DNA of 64,000 nt from Mesocentrotus franciscanus (lineage: Eukaryota > Echinodermata > Echinoidea > Camarodonta > Strongylocentrotidae): assembly GCA_037976565.1 (NCBI GenBank), contig CP137682.1:3284827-3348826 (forward strand). The letters run 5' to 3'. This document shows positions 47,466 through 59,601 of the stretch, piece by piece. The position numbers were made by a program, and so were the translations under genes. The notes under the pieces are model-generated. The model worked only from the letters and a program-made list of their open reading frames with translations. It did not search any database and had not been told where the DNA came from. Positions within the stretch are counted from its first letter, which is position 1. Every line of letters begins with the position of its first letter.

Positions 47466-49495
47466 AAGACAAAGAGTATTACAGAGAGTAAGACAGATAG
47501 TAACACAAGACAGGGGGTAGTAAGACAGAGATAAATCATCATTAAATGGTTTGGAAAAGTAGCGTTTGATGGAACACATCTCTCGATTGACATGATTATT
47601 GTCGTTTTATTTAGTAGGCTTAGAATGCGTGTTTATTTCCAAATCACAATGATGCAATGTATTAAGTGATGTTTATGTTTTTCCTATGATGTGATATCTT
47701 GTAAATTGTCAAAGGTTTATTCTTATCTACAGTCACAATTTATTTCAAGTTATATAATATTTGAAACAGCCAATGCTCCTGCACAGTGTTTTTACCATCA
47801 CATCTTATCAATGTATACCCTTTTATAAATTTCTTTCCACGTATGTTTATATTGTAATGGTCGTTTCCATTAAAGCCTGTGTTGTAATGATTTTGTCAGT
47901 TGGTGCGCAGTACACCTGAATAAGGGAGAGTGAAGTTGAGTCTTGCAACGTGCGTTACGTTCTGAGAGGTGTATTCTCTTTGTTCGAGCTGTATTGAAAA
48001 AAATCGCTCTTCTTACAGGCTCTTTGATTGCCTTGAGAAATTCTCTTTGATATATTTCCCATGTTCATCGATTTGCAGGACTGCTGCAATGTGTAACAGA
48101 TATCCGAAATGTATTGGATATGTAAATATATGTATATATAATATGCATGTATAATGTTCTCAGAAAGGGAATCACTTTGCATTCATTCATTCACGTCTTT
48201 CTACACACCTTTTTTGTATCTAAATGTATTTTGCTAATATTCCTGAGATTGTACATAATTGCATGTTAATATTAAATACATATTGTACGTATGACTAGCT
48301 GAACAGTAGGACTTGCAGAATATGGAATTTGTTGTAAGAACAACAAATGTTTGTAACTATCTAATCAGTAATTGTAGAGACAACAATTCCATGTATTTAT
48401 ATTAGCAGTAAGACTGTATTTGCTTCAAATGATTGTTTTATCATGTGACAAGCAACTTATTTGGTTATGTCTTAGACCTAATAGATCAGTGGCTACATGT
48501 ATTTTATATGTGTGTTGCAGTTGTCATGTTTTTGTATATAAAGGTGACAATAATTGTTGTTAAGGTCATTTTGAGTGTGTGTGTGCAGCTAGCTGTTCTA
48601 AGAATTAATCGATTGTCAGCGCCAGGAGGGCAACAGTTACGTTGGTTTTATTTGTCCGGCAAGAAAGATCTATATATTGTTAATCCATATACATTGTTAT
48701 TATTCATATTCCTATTTTTGTATATTGTGAGATTAATCAGCATGAATAGATTTTCATCTAGACTGACCATACGAAGTTTCCTCATTGAGATATCAATTAT
48801 TTCGTGAACCAACCGTGACCCAAGATATCGAATGGTAACAAATAATATCCATTTAAAATAAACCACTCAAACTGAGATTTCCCAAAAGTGCAGACATTTC
48901 AAGACAAAATATATTATTAGTCGTTTTTGTCTTCTTCTCATTAGCCTAGGAAATTGTCAGTTGAAGAAAATATAATTCCTACGACTTTTACCGACACTGA
49001 CTGTGTATCAGAGTTATGTATTGTGTCTATTGTACGTGTGTACATAATCATGAATATATGCACATTCAGAGAATTACAAACATATAATATGTCTTTGTAC
49101 ATATGTATAAAAGAGAAAGTTCGATCTATAACTGATTGAACTTATGTGATTCAAATTTTCTTGTTGTTGAGAGATGGTAGAAGGTGATACATTGCAAGAA
49201 ATTAAATACAATAATTATGAAAGCCATTTTGAAGTATCGCCTCAGAGCTTTATTCACGTAAACTGGAATAAGTCGGATAAGAGGTAGGCAACATGAAGAA
49301 AGAATGAGTGTAAAGCACTTTTCACAGAAAACAAGAAAGGATTGGATTGGATAGTGTATGAAAGAGAGAAAAGGCGTGGTGTAAGTAGACGCTGAAAGAC
49401 GGACACGGACCAAGAGAGAGTGTGTGAGAGAGAGAGAAGAGAGAGATGGAGAGGGGGAAGATAAAGAGGAAGAAAGCAAGAGAATAACGAGAAAG

Positions 49496-49527
<32 letters not shown>

Positions 49528-49694
49528 CGAAAATATAGGAATGAAATACAAACACGCATACGAAAGCAAGAAAACATGATCTCACACATATACACAAAAC
49601 AGTATCAATGATCACTCCACATTTCACAGACTAACCACTCAGAAACGCATGATGCAAAATAAAACGCTACACCGTTATAAATATCAATATCAGT
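47466..49694. other. Noncoding, AT-rich
   Basis: Open frames here (for example 48433-48807) are hydrophobic because of T-rich sequence and lack any family signature. A GA-rich microsatellite region lies at about 49408-49535. Confidence 0.4.
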
Positions 49695-49940
49695 ACCGGT
49701 GTGTTGGCTCAGTCAGTAGAGCGTTCGCCTCACAACCGGGAGGTCGTGGGTTCGAACCCCGGCCGCGTCATACCAAAAGACGTTAAAAGATGGGAGTCGC
49801 TGCTACCTCGTTTGGCGTTCAGCAATAAGGGGATAGAGCAATGTCGATCTGGCGCTGCTCAGTGGCTGCCGGGCTCACGATCAATTGGGCACAAAGAATT
49901 TCCATTTTCGGTTTAATAAAATTTGGAGTGGACTATAAAA
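49695..49940 (+). mobile_element. tRNA-derived SINE (Val-like head)
   Basis: The head has an A-box (TGGCTCAGTCAGTAGAG from 49705) and a B-box (GGTTCGAACC, 49749-49758). The middle CGTTCGCCTCACAA resembles the anticodon arm of tRNA-Val(CAC), but the anticodon and acceptor stems do not pair properly, so this is not a working tRNA gene. A body of about 150 bp follows, ending in an AATAAAATTTGGAG segment and an AT-rich tail. Confidence 0.75.
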
Positions 49941-50224
49941 GATTATTATATTATATATTATATAATATAAACCTGTCAATTATATACATGATTCCTGATC
50001 CTCCTGCAGAAGATCATGAAGTATAAATAGAAGGATATTACAGGGAGACACAAAACAAAAGCTATTATGATCGCGTCATAATTCTCATCATTAATTCTTT
50101 CTACATGTATATGCCTTCCAAGTATGGAAAAAACACAGCCTTTTGTTCGGGTATCTATGTATGATGTATGCATGCCACCTTAACTTATCATTTTTGTTTT
50201 GATGCCTATGATTATCAAGATAAT
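49941..50224. other. Noncoding, AT-rich
   Basis: No features beyond the palindromic TATATTATATATTATATAATATA region at about 49948-49970, most likely part of the SINE tail or target site. Confidence 0.4.
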
Positions 50225-50755
50225 GCACTTTTCAATTCAATTCAATTCGTTTTATTAAACCATTTAAAATAAAAAATCAATATACAAATCATGCATGTAT
50301 GAAAATTATTAATATAGTATAAATGGTCAGGATGCCCCTAAAAGCCAAGGCTTGATTAATGGGGCACCCAATACATAAAGAAATATACATAGAATAAACA
50401 TGAAATACAAAACAAACTTAACAAACAAAAAACAAAACAAAAAAAAACATTAAAACATTAAACACTAAACATACAGGCAAAGGGAAATAGGAAAAGGTGA
50501 GTAAGAAAACGTAGGGAGGAGAGATGAAATTACATGTTTATTTGACATAGGTAATTATTATTGAACGTTTGAGTTTGGTTTTAAATGAAGTAACATTAGT
50601 GCTGGAAGTTACATCAGAAGGGAGGGAATTCCATATTCGAGGACCAACAGATTTAAATGCATTAAGAGTTGACTGATTGAGTGCTAATGGATAATGGAAT
50701 TTAGAGTGAGGAACAACATATCTTAGTCTATGTCGAAAGGAGCGTGAAAACAAAT
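50225..50755 (-). mobile_element. 5'-truncated non-LTR retrotransposon (3' end)
   Basis: On the minus strand the frame from 50753 to 50538 reads GPRIWNSLPSDVTSSTNVTS, then FKTKLKRSI and a stop. This is the characteristic C-terminus of CR1/Jockey-type LINE reverse transcriptase ORFs. A 3' UTR of about 300 bp follows and ends in an (AATTG)n tail at about 50230-50247. Everything upstream of the last 70 codons is missing, as expected from incomplete reverse transcription. Confidence 0.72.
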
Positions 50756-51045
50756 TACTATGAATAAAGGTTCTCTCAACTAATCTTTTCTAAACACAAA
50801 TAAAACATGAAAGGTTGCTTTAATCACGGTGGAACAAACATGGGCAAAGGGCAAATGTTCCTTGATTCAAACCAAAATGCGATTTTCTTTCTGTTAGAAT
50901 CACAGGAACATGTTTCAATTTTGTTTCCATTCATTTAAAAACAAATCAAAATATTATAATTATAAACACTATGCAAAACTTATACAAAGCATGATTAAAT
51001 TTTAAAAGAGAACAATCTATCAAGTAATACCTTGAAAAAGAAAAA
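50756..51045. other. Noncoding, nothing recognised
   Basis: AT-rich spacer between the LINE fragment and the left minisatellite module. Confidence 0.4.
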
Positions 51046-52365
51046 AACAGTATATCTTTTCAAAACGAACGAATTTTTGTTCACTTTTCCTCAAAATTTC
51101 ATCAAACTGATTCCTTGATTTTTCTTTCACATCTCCGCACACTACCACCCACACATCTGACTTATCGGTCTCTGTTCTACACACGCCCTCAAGTCTCTTC
51201 ACTCAATTATCATTTGAACATAAAGGAATGTCGGTCACTCTTGACAAATAATTGAAACAAATGAAAACAAGATATGCAAATGTACTATACAATTTAATAT
51301 GTACCACTGAATACAAATAAATACGACTGTGTACAAATCTATTACTATTACAGCTTAATAAGGATAAATTTATCTTCGTTTGACAGCTCAACGAGGATAA
51401 ATTTATCTTCGTTTGACACCTCAACGAGGATAAATTTATCTTCGTTTCACAGCTCAACGAGGATAAATTTATCTTCGTTTGACAGCTCAACGAGGATAAA
51501 TTTATCTTCGTTTGACAGCTCAACGAGGATAAATTTATCTTCGTTTGACACCTCAACGAGGATAAATTTATCTTCGTTTGACAGCTCAACGAGGATAAAT
51601 TTATCTTCGTTTGACAGCTCAACGAGGATAAATTTATCTTCGTTTGACAGCTCAACGAGGATAAATTTATCTTCGTTTGACAGCTCAACGAGGATAAATT
51701 TATCTTCGTTTGACAGCTCAACGAGGATAAATTTATCTTCGTTTAACAGCCAAACGAGGATAAATTTATCTTCGTTTGACAGCCAAACGAGGATAAATTT
51801 ATCTTCGATTAACAGCCGAACGAGGATAAATTTATCTTCGATTAACAGCCAAACGAGGATAAATTTATCTTCGTTTAACAGCCAAACGAGGATAAATTTA
51901 TCTTCGTTTAACAGCCAAACGAGGATAAATTTATCTTCGTTTAACAGCCAAACGAGGATAAATTTATCTTCGTTTAACAGCCAAACGAGGATAAATTTAT
52001 CTTCGTTTAACAGCCAAACGAGGATAAATTTATCTTCATTTAACAGCTAAATGAGGATAGATTTATCTTCCTTAACACAGTTCAATGAGGATAACAGCTT
52101 AACTCTTATCACGCCACAGAGCTAATCCCCATTGTGCCAAGCCCCAAATCCCTCCCTGCCAAGTTTATCTCGAGATAATCTGATTAGTGCGATGGTTCAA
52201 TGAATAGCTAAATGAGGATAAATTTATCTTCGTTTAACAGCTAAATGAGGATAAATTTATCTTCGTTTAACAGCCAAATGTGGATAAATTTATCTTCATT
52301 TAACAGCTAAATGAGGATAAATTTATCTTCCTTAACACAGTTCAATGAGGATAAATTTATTATTT
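51046..52365 (-). repeat. Minisatellite module, left copy (inverted)
   Basis: Two parts are seen. The outer part, 51046-51352, is about 310 bp of unique sequence that matches, in reverse complement, 59290-59601 with only a couple of differences. The inner part, 51353-52070, is about 22 units of a 33-bp repeat (AACGAGGATAAATTTATC, then TTCGTTTGACAGCTC). Units near the outer end carry GACAGCTC; inner units carry AACAGCCA. A non-repeat interruption at about 52075-52195 is followed by four to five diverged units to 52365. Confidence 0.9.
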
Positions 52366-52763
52366 CAGAGTAAAATGATGAGGGAATGCTTGAATAAAGC
52401 TCTCAGATTCTGAAAGAAATATATGCATACATACACATTTCAGATCAGAGTTTACCTTTTAAAATGCAGCTAATGCAGAAGTAGAGCCTGTTATACTACG
52501 GGTATATATTTCTCATCACTCCAAAGAGCCTATGATACTCTCCTCATTTTTAACATTAATATATGGATATATTGAAGAGACCATAGTCGTAAAGGAAAAG
52601 AAACTAGGGGTGGTGTCAATCTTGCTCACAAACATGGATGATCTAGAGTTAGAGGGGCAAAGAATATTTACATGTTTGTCCATTACTATAACTAAGGTCA
52701 TTCTTAAACTATTAGATATGAAATAATGAAGGTTTTTTTTCTTCCCCTCTATCTACAAAACAG
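52366..52763 (+). other. Presumed intron before the orphan exons
   Basis: Noncoding; ends in the acceptor CCCCTCTATCTACAAAACAG (52744-52763). Confidence 0.45.
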
Positions 52764-52935
52764 AAATCTAAAGAATCAGGGACCCTGAAGAGAGTGTTGG
52801 AAAACTTGAAAAATGGGAGTAAACATGTTGCAGTTATCGCCGAAGGTTTACAGGTAGCTGCTAAATGGCAGAACGAGATGCGAAGACAGGGTTTCAGTCT
52901 CCTGCATGAAGCTGCCATCATCAAGGAAACTCGGG
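52764..52935 (+). CDS. Unrecognised gene, third-last exon
   Basis: After a good acceptor this phase 0 frame encodes about 57 residues: KSKESGTLKRVLENLKNGSK, then HVAVIAEGLQVAAKWQNEMR, then RQGFSLLHEAAIIKETR. It is helical in character with no motif I recognise. The donor GTTCGT at 52936 is weak, but using it leaves one base that joins in frame with the next exon. If unused, the frame stops at 52941-52943. Upstream exons of this gene were not found between 40.4 and 52.7 kb. Because the exon begins in phase 0 and the last NLR exon ends in phase 0, linkage to the NLR gene across a 12-kb intron is formally possible. Confidence 0.5.
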
Positions 52936-53919
52936 GTTCGTAGAATAGTTTCATTGAGTAATTCAAATGTTCAAATTAGTTTGGTTTTATTCAGAGCGAT
53001 GACACAAATGACTTGGTACATATCTCTTTGAATATTTTCTATATAAACTGGTTTGCCAGGAGAATCTGATGTCCAAACTTGATCAGTATAAAAAAAAAAC
53101 GAAGGGGTAGTCTTTACAATCTTAAAGAACTGTATTAATGATATGACTTAAGAGCAATATTTTAAATAGTAAAACAAAGTATTATGTAGCACATGAATTT
53201 CAAAAATACAAAAGAAAATATGGTGGAAGTGGATGATTAATTAAGCTTTACAATCTGTTAACAGTAAACACAATTGTAGCTGTCAATACCATATAGTCTG
53301 CTTTAGAAATCACATCTCTGCTATTATACCAAACTTGACATTACATGTATCTTCCGATACGTGTTACCATTATGCACACTTTACGGTAGTTAAGAGAAGC
53401 ACAAAGAACGATTCAAGATTTTATGTGTCGCTCCATACATGAGACATTTTTCACTCAACACTATTTTACTCAATGAATAATTTTTTTCATTCATGATTTT
53501 GATTTTGCTTTTAAGTGGGGTAATGTGGAAATTTTGCTATGGTCGACTCACAACTTTGCAAATAAAAATAAATATTAATAAAATGGCTGGATTTTTAACA
53601 ATTCCAAGCACCTTCTTAGTCGGTTTCTACTCAGCAAGAACTAGTGTTCAATATGTACACAATTTGCCCATCAATTCGTTATTGAAAATGTATTCTGTTG
53701 AAAACAGTCAATAAATCTTCCTTATGGCATATTTTCTTATTTGTTCCAATATCATACGGTAACTGGTTTTGAACAAAGGCGCAACCAATCCCAATGGCAC
53801 CAATTGTAACCTGTGTGATTAGGCTTCTGACTCGGGCTTATACTGGAGATGGACCAAACAATTTGTTAGGCGATTGTTATTACCTGTTGGGTCACATTTT
53901 TTATCTCCTCTCCTTGCAG
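52936..53919 (+). other. Intron, nothing recognised
   Basis: AT-rich; ends in the strong acceptor CTCCTCTCCTTGCAG. Confidence 0.5.
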
Positions 53920-54072
53920 TTTGTCACCTCATAATTGGAGCAGGAGAAGAAGGAAGCCGTCTATCAAGATCTGAAATCCCAATGATCCTCCAAGAAGAAC
54001 ATGCATTTCAGACCTTGATAGAACAGTTGACAGACCATGGAGATGAAATATCCATGGCAGAAGAAATGCAAG
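53920..54072 (+). CDS. Unrecognised gene, penultimate exon
   Basis: The exon supplies two bases to the split codon and encodes CHLIIGAGEEGSRLSRSEIP, then MILQEEHAFQTLIEQLTDHG, then DEISMAEEMQ. It is acidic and probably helical. The donor GTAGAT at 54073 leaves one base (phase 1), which fits the last exon. No domain is recognised. Confidence 0.6.
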
Positions 54073-55525
54073 GTAGATAGCAAACTTTTTTTCACTTAAA
54101 AATTCTGAAGAAATTTGATTTCCAAGTAATCTTCAGATTTAGGAAGATTACGGTTTTGGGTCAGTGGTTACACTTTGAAAGAAACTGACGGACTTAAACA
54201 TACTGAGAAATAACAGTCATGTAGTAGAGGTAGTTGTATATACTGTTATAATTTCTAATCATGAATGCAATAGGAATCTTTGCTGAATAACATGTATTCA
54301 TGCTAGTATAAGGACGAGTACTGCCTACAGATTTGGGTGATTTGGACCACACATGCATGTTGATTGCAAATTTGGGGCCAGTAAATAAAACTTCTACTAG
54401 TTAAAACCATTTATATAGTCTGTAGAAATCATCCTTTATTTGTTTGCATTCCCTGTTTATCCTGTCTGAATATTCTTTTGCAGTTCTGTAACCTTTCACA
54501 CACAAAAACTCATTGGCTATGGGAACTGGGTGGTCACTGTCTGTATTAAGCTGATGGTAGTTTGAGAATTCAGTGTTTAAGTGTTTGAAAGCTCATGAAA
54601 ATAAGTTTGATTTGGTATTATGAAGTTAGGGTTAATTATATATTAGAAAATACCCTGTGAAGAAAGGAAGATATAACATTGAAAATCTAATTTTGGTAAC
54701 TTTACATTTTCACTAGATGTCCAAACAGCTGTCTATCTGTTGTCCTAGTTGCTGTTTGTGTGTAAAATAATACCTCTTTTTGAGAGACCCTGATGTTTTA
54801 AATGCCACTTGGGAAAATCAGGGAATTTTATATTCCTAACACAATATTGTGTTTATACACCTATGTACAAGACACATATAGAAATGACAGATCTTTACAT
54901 CCATTAGTAAATATTAAAAGTTATATTAACAGAAAGAAAATATTCAAGAATATTTGATTATTATTCAGAGGTAAAATTACAATACTAATAAGATTTTAGA
55001 GTTAGCTGAAAATCGGTCCTTGAAGCAAACTTTCAAGTTGAATTTTGTGCAGTTGTTTCATTCTGACCAGATATAATCTGTGGAACAACTAGGGTTCGCT
55101 CAATTGTCACTGGACATATTCGTAGCTGGGGTGACAAGACCTTGTATCTCAAATTTTGGGGAAAATCACTATTGTTTTTTTAATGACTAGATGATCTAAC
55201 AAGTGATGACCTGTCCTAATCCCAGCTGTCTATCTCCAAAAAATGAAGCCACTACACCATGTCAAAGGGAAGACTATCCCATTGGATACAGTGTTATGGC
55301 AGCCATGTTTTTCACTCTCCTGAACATTAAACTTTTTGAAATGTTTTGTCGCCCCAGCAGCGCTGTGTGAGAGTGAATATGTAGTGATGTTGAGAAAATT
55401 GTAGGACAATCGATCTTTGGTACTTACACCTTTATATTGCAATATGATAAAAATTGGCATTGTAAAATGTTGGTTCAGGTATTTATTGCATGCAGTGTTC
55501 TCCTTATTCTTAAACCTCATTGCAG
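54073..55525 (+). other. Intron, nothing recognised
   Basis: AT-rich; ends in the acceptor AACCTCATTGCAG. Confidence 0.5.
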
Positions 55526-55644
55526 AGCTCAGCAGCATAGCAAGCTCCCTTGGTCGACGTGCAAGAGTCATGGGCAGGAAAGGAGAGCTTTCCAGAGTAG
55601 TGGACGCTACACTAGAGGATTCAGATGAAACAGATATAGAGTAG
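55526..55644 (+). CDS. Unrecognised gene, last exon
   Basis: It joins in phase 1 and encodes ELSSIASSLGRRARVMGRKG, then ELSRVVDATLEDSDETDIE and a TAG stop at 55642-55644. The basic stretch followed by an acidic C-terminal tail looks like the end of a real protein. The three exons share consistent phases and coding-type composition in an otherwise AT-rich region, which is the main support. Confidence 0.6.
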
Positions 55645-56285
55645 TGTAGTTCATGTTCAGTTGTGTTAAAGATACTATGTCCCTTTGCAGGCAACATCAA
55701 ATTCTGTAGAACTTTGCAGGAATTATGAATATGTCATGTATGTCCTAACTGTGAAATTTAAACATTAGCAGTTTCCTTATATTCAAATTATGCAAGGAAA
55801 ACCGTTTACTTTCTAGACTTCCCTGTCATCTTTTTTTCTTTGGTAATAACATACATTAAATGAGCTGTACCAGGTACATGTACATGAGCATTTGTCTACA
55901 TCAATAACCCACTACTTGTAATGGCCAAAATTATACTGATTGAATCTTTGTGCAGCACAAAACGTACGACCAGTACAAGGGTCTGAAAATTAGACTATTA
56001 CTTAGGTGATTGCAATCACTTATTTTGATTCGACAACTAATGGTCGTTTTTTCCCACAAAAAAACATTTTCAAACCCTTTCGTTTTGAGGGAAGTTCTAA
56101 ATATGTATTGTCTTTCAAATGCTATTGGTATTTAACCTTTTCATTATATTGAGCTGTGGACTGGTGTAGGCGAAGGTGAATATATCCTTGTTCAGTTGTG
56201 ATAATGAAGAAAAATATTAAAGGTTCGGTTTTGCTTATTAAGATTTATCCTCATTAGGTTGCGTAAACAAACATGATTATATCCT
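55645..56285 (+). other. 3' flank of the unrecognised gene
   Basis: No AATAAA is seen. The variant ATTAAA at 55855-55860 could serve as polyadenylation signal about 210 bp after the stop. Confidence 0.35.
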
Positions 56286-59200
56286 AGCTGTCAAACGAAG
56301 ATAAATTTATCCTCGTTGAGCTGTCAAACGAAGATAAATTTATCCTCGTTGAGCTGTCAAACGAAGATAAATTTATCCTCGTTGAGCTGTCAAACGAAGA
56401 TAAATTTATCCTCGTTGAGGTGTCAAACGAAGATAAATTTATCCTCGTTGAGGTGTCAAACGAAGATAAATTTATCCTCGTTGAGGTGTCAAACGAAGAT
56501 AAATTTATCCTCGTTGAGGTGTCAAACGAAGATAAATTTATCCTCGTTGAGGTGTCAAACGAAGATAAATTTATCCTCGTTGAGCTGTCAAACGAAGATA
56601 AATTTATCCTCGTTGAGCTGTCAAACGAAGATAAATTTATCCTCGTTGAGGTGTCAAACGAAGATAAATTTATCCTCGTTGAGCTGTCAAACGAAGATAA
56701 ATTTATCCTCGTTGAGCTGTCAAACGAAGATAAATTTATCCTCGTTGAGGTGTCAAACGAAGATAAATTTATCCTCGTTGAGCTGTCAAACGAAGATAAA
56801 TTTATCCTCGTTGAGCTGTCAAACGAAGATAAATTTATCCTCGTTGAGGTGTCAAACGAAGATAAATTTATCCTCGTTGAGCTGTCAAACGAAGATAAAT
56901 TTATCCTCGTTGAGGTGTCAAACGAAGATAAATTTATCCTCGTTGAGCTGTCAAACGAAGATAAATTTATCCTCGTTGAGGTGTCAAACGAAGATAAATT
57001 TATCCTCGTTGAGCTGTCAAACGAAGATAAATTTATCCTCGTTGAGCTGTCAAACGAAGATAAATTTATCCTCGTTGAGCTGTCAAACGAAGATAAATTT
57101 ATCCTCGTTGAGCTGTCAAACGAAGATAAATTTATCCTCGTTGAGCTGTCAAACGAAGATAAATTTATCCTCGTTGAGCTGTCAAACGAAGATAAATTTA
57201 TCCTCGTTGAGCTGTCAAACGAAGATAAATTTATCCTCGTTGAGCTGTCAAACGAAGATAAATTTATCCTCGTTGAGCTGTCAAACGAAGATAAATTTAT
57301 CCTCGTTGAGCTGTCAAACGAAGATAAATTTATCCTCGTTGAGCTAGCTGTCAAACGAAGATAAATTTATCCTCGTTGAGCTGTCAAACGAAGATAAATT
57401 TATCCTCGTTGAGCTGTCAAACGAAGATAAATTTATCCTCGTTGAGCTGTCAAACGAAGATAAATTTATCCTCGTTGAGCTGTCAAACGAAGATAAATTT
57501 ATCCTCGTTGAGCTGTCAAACGAAGATAAATTTATCCTCGTTGAGCTGTCAAACGAAGATAAATTTATCCTCGTTGAGCTGTCAAACGAAGATAAATTTA
57601 TCCTCGTTGAGCTGTCAAACGAAGATAAATTTATCCTCGTTGAGCTGTCAAACGAAGATAAATTTATCCTCGTTGAGCTGTCAAACGAAGATAAATTTAT
57701 CCTCGTTGAGCTGTCAAACGAAGATAAATTTATCCTCGTTGAGCTGTCAAACGAAGATAAATTTATCCTCGTTGAGCTGTCAAACGAAGATAAATTTATC
57801 CTCGTTGAGCTGTCAAACGAAGATAAATTTATCCTCGTTGAGCTGTCAAACGAAGATAAATTTATCCTCGTTGAGCTGTCAAACGAAGATAAATTTATCC
57901 TCGTTGAGCTGTCAAACGAAGATAAATTTATCCTCGTTGAGCTGTCAAACGAAGATAAATTTATCCTCGTTGAGCTGTCAAACGAAGATAAATTTATCCT
58001 CGTTGAGCTGTCAAACGAAGATAAATTTATCCTCGTTGAGCTGTCAAACGAAGATAAATTTATCCTCGTTGAGCTGTCAAACGAAGATAAATTTATCCTC
58101 GTTGAGCTGTCAAACGAAGATAAATTTATCCTCGTTGAGCTGTCAAACGAAGATAAATTTATCCTCGTTGAGCTGTCAAACGAAGATAAATTTATCCTCG
58201 TTGAGCTGTCAAACGAAGATAAATTTATCCTCGTTGAGCTGTCAAACGAAGATAAATTTATCCTCGTTGAGCTGTCAAACGAAGATAAATTTATCCTCGT
58301 TGAGCTGTCAAACGAAGATAAATTTATCCTCGTTGAGCTGTCAAACGAAGATAAATTTATCCTCGTTGAGCTGTCAAACGAAGATAAATTTATCCTCGTT
58401 GAGCTGTCAAACGAAGATAAATTTATCCTCGTTGAGCTGTCAAACGAAGATAAATTTATCCTCGTTGAGGTGTCAAACGAAGATAAATTTATCCTCGTTG
58501 AGCTGTCAAACGAAGATAAATTTATCCTCGTTGAGCTGTCAAACGAAGATAAATTTATCCTCGTTGAGCTGTCAAACGAAGATAAATTTATCCTCGTTGA
58601 GCTGTCAAACGAAGATAAATTTATCCTCGTTGAGCTGTCAAACGAAGATAAATTTATCCTCGTTGAGCTGTCAAACGAAGATAAATTTATCCTCGTTGAG
58701 CTGTCAAACGAAGATAAATTTATCCTCGTTGAGCTGTCAAACGAAGATAAATTTATCCTCGTTGAGCTGTCAAACGAAGATAAATTTATCCTCGTTGAGG
58801 TGTCAAACGAAGATAAATTTATCCTCGTTGAGCTGTCAAACGAAGATAAATTTATCCTCGTTGAGGTGTCAAACGAAGATAAATTTATCCTCGTTGAGCT
58901 GTCAAACGAAGATAAATTTATCCTCGTTGAGCTGTCAAACGAAGATAAATTTATCCTCGTTGAGGTGTCAAACGAAGATAAATTTATCCTCGTTGAGCTG
59001 TCAAACGAAGATAAATTTATCCTCGTTGAGCTGTCAAACGAAGATAAATTTATCCTCGTTGAGCTGTCAAACGAAGATAAATTTATCCTCGTTGAGCTGT
59101 CAAACGAAGATAAATTTATCCTCGTTGAGGTGTCAAACGAAGATAAATTTATCCTCGTTGAGCTGTCAAACGAAGATAAATTTATCCTCGTTGAGCTGTG

Positions 59201-59601
59201 AAACGAAGATAAATTTATCCTCGTTGAGTGTCAAACGAAGATAAATTTATCCTCGTTGAGCTGTCAAACGAAGATAAATTTATCCTTATTAAGCTGTAAT
59301 AGTAATAGATTTGTACACAGTCGTATTTATTTGTATTCAGTGGTACATATTAAATTGTATAGTACATTTGCATATCTTGTTTTCATTTGTTTCAATTATT
59401 TGTCAAGAGTGACCGACATTCCTTTATGTTCAAATGATAATTGAGTGAAGAGACTTGAGGGCGTGTGTAGAACAGAGACCGATAAGTCAGATGTGTGGGT
59501 GGTAGTGTGCGGAGATGTGAAAGAAAAATCAAGGAATCAGTTTGATGAAATTTTGAGGAAAAGTGAACAAAAATATGTTCGTTTTGAAAAGATATACTGT
59601 T
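56286..59601 (+). repeat. Minisatellite module, right copy
   Basis: About 90 units of the 33-bp repeat (CTGTCAAACGAAGATAAA, then TTTATCCTCGTTGAG) run from 56286 to about 59297, followed by about 310 bp of unique sequence (59298-59601) identical, apart from a couple of bases, to the reverse complement of 51046-51352. Units come in two forms, GAGCTGTC and GAGGTGTC. The GAGG form is common in 56400-57000 and 58450-59150 and absent in about 57000-58450. Register breaks occur at 57344 (four extra bases AGCT) and 59228 (two bases missing). Open frames of up to 622 codons here are a by-product of the 33-base period. Confidence 0.92.

Noticed and set aside
48433..48807. 124-codon hydrophobic frame as a membrane protein gene
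   Set aside because: T-rich sequence gives hydrophobic codons by chance; no conserved motif, splice sites or codon signature.
49695..49775. tRNA-Val gene
   Set aside because: Both pol III boxes and a Val-like anticodon arm are present, but stems do not pair and a SINE body and tail follow.
51203..51721. 172-codon minus-strand frame in the left array
   Set aside because: Same repeat-driven frame as in the right module; its tail is the shared 310-bp flank, not a protein domain.
56284..59444. Open frames of 243 to 622 codons on both strands in the 33-bp array
   Set aside because: The period is a multiple of three and the unit has no stop in several frames, so long frames arise automatically; the repeats are the same on both strands and show no codon-level constraint.
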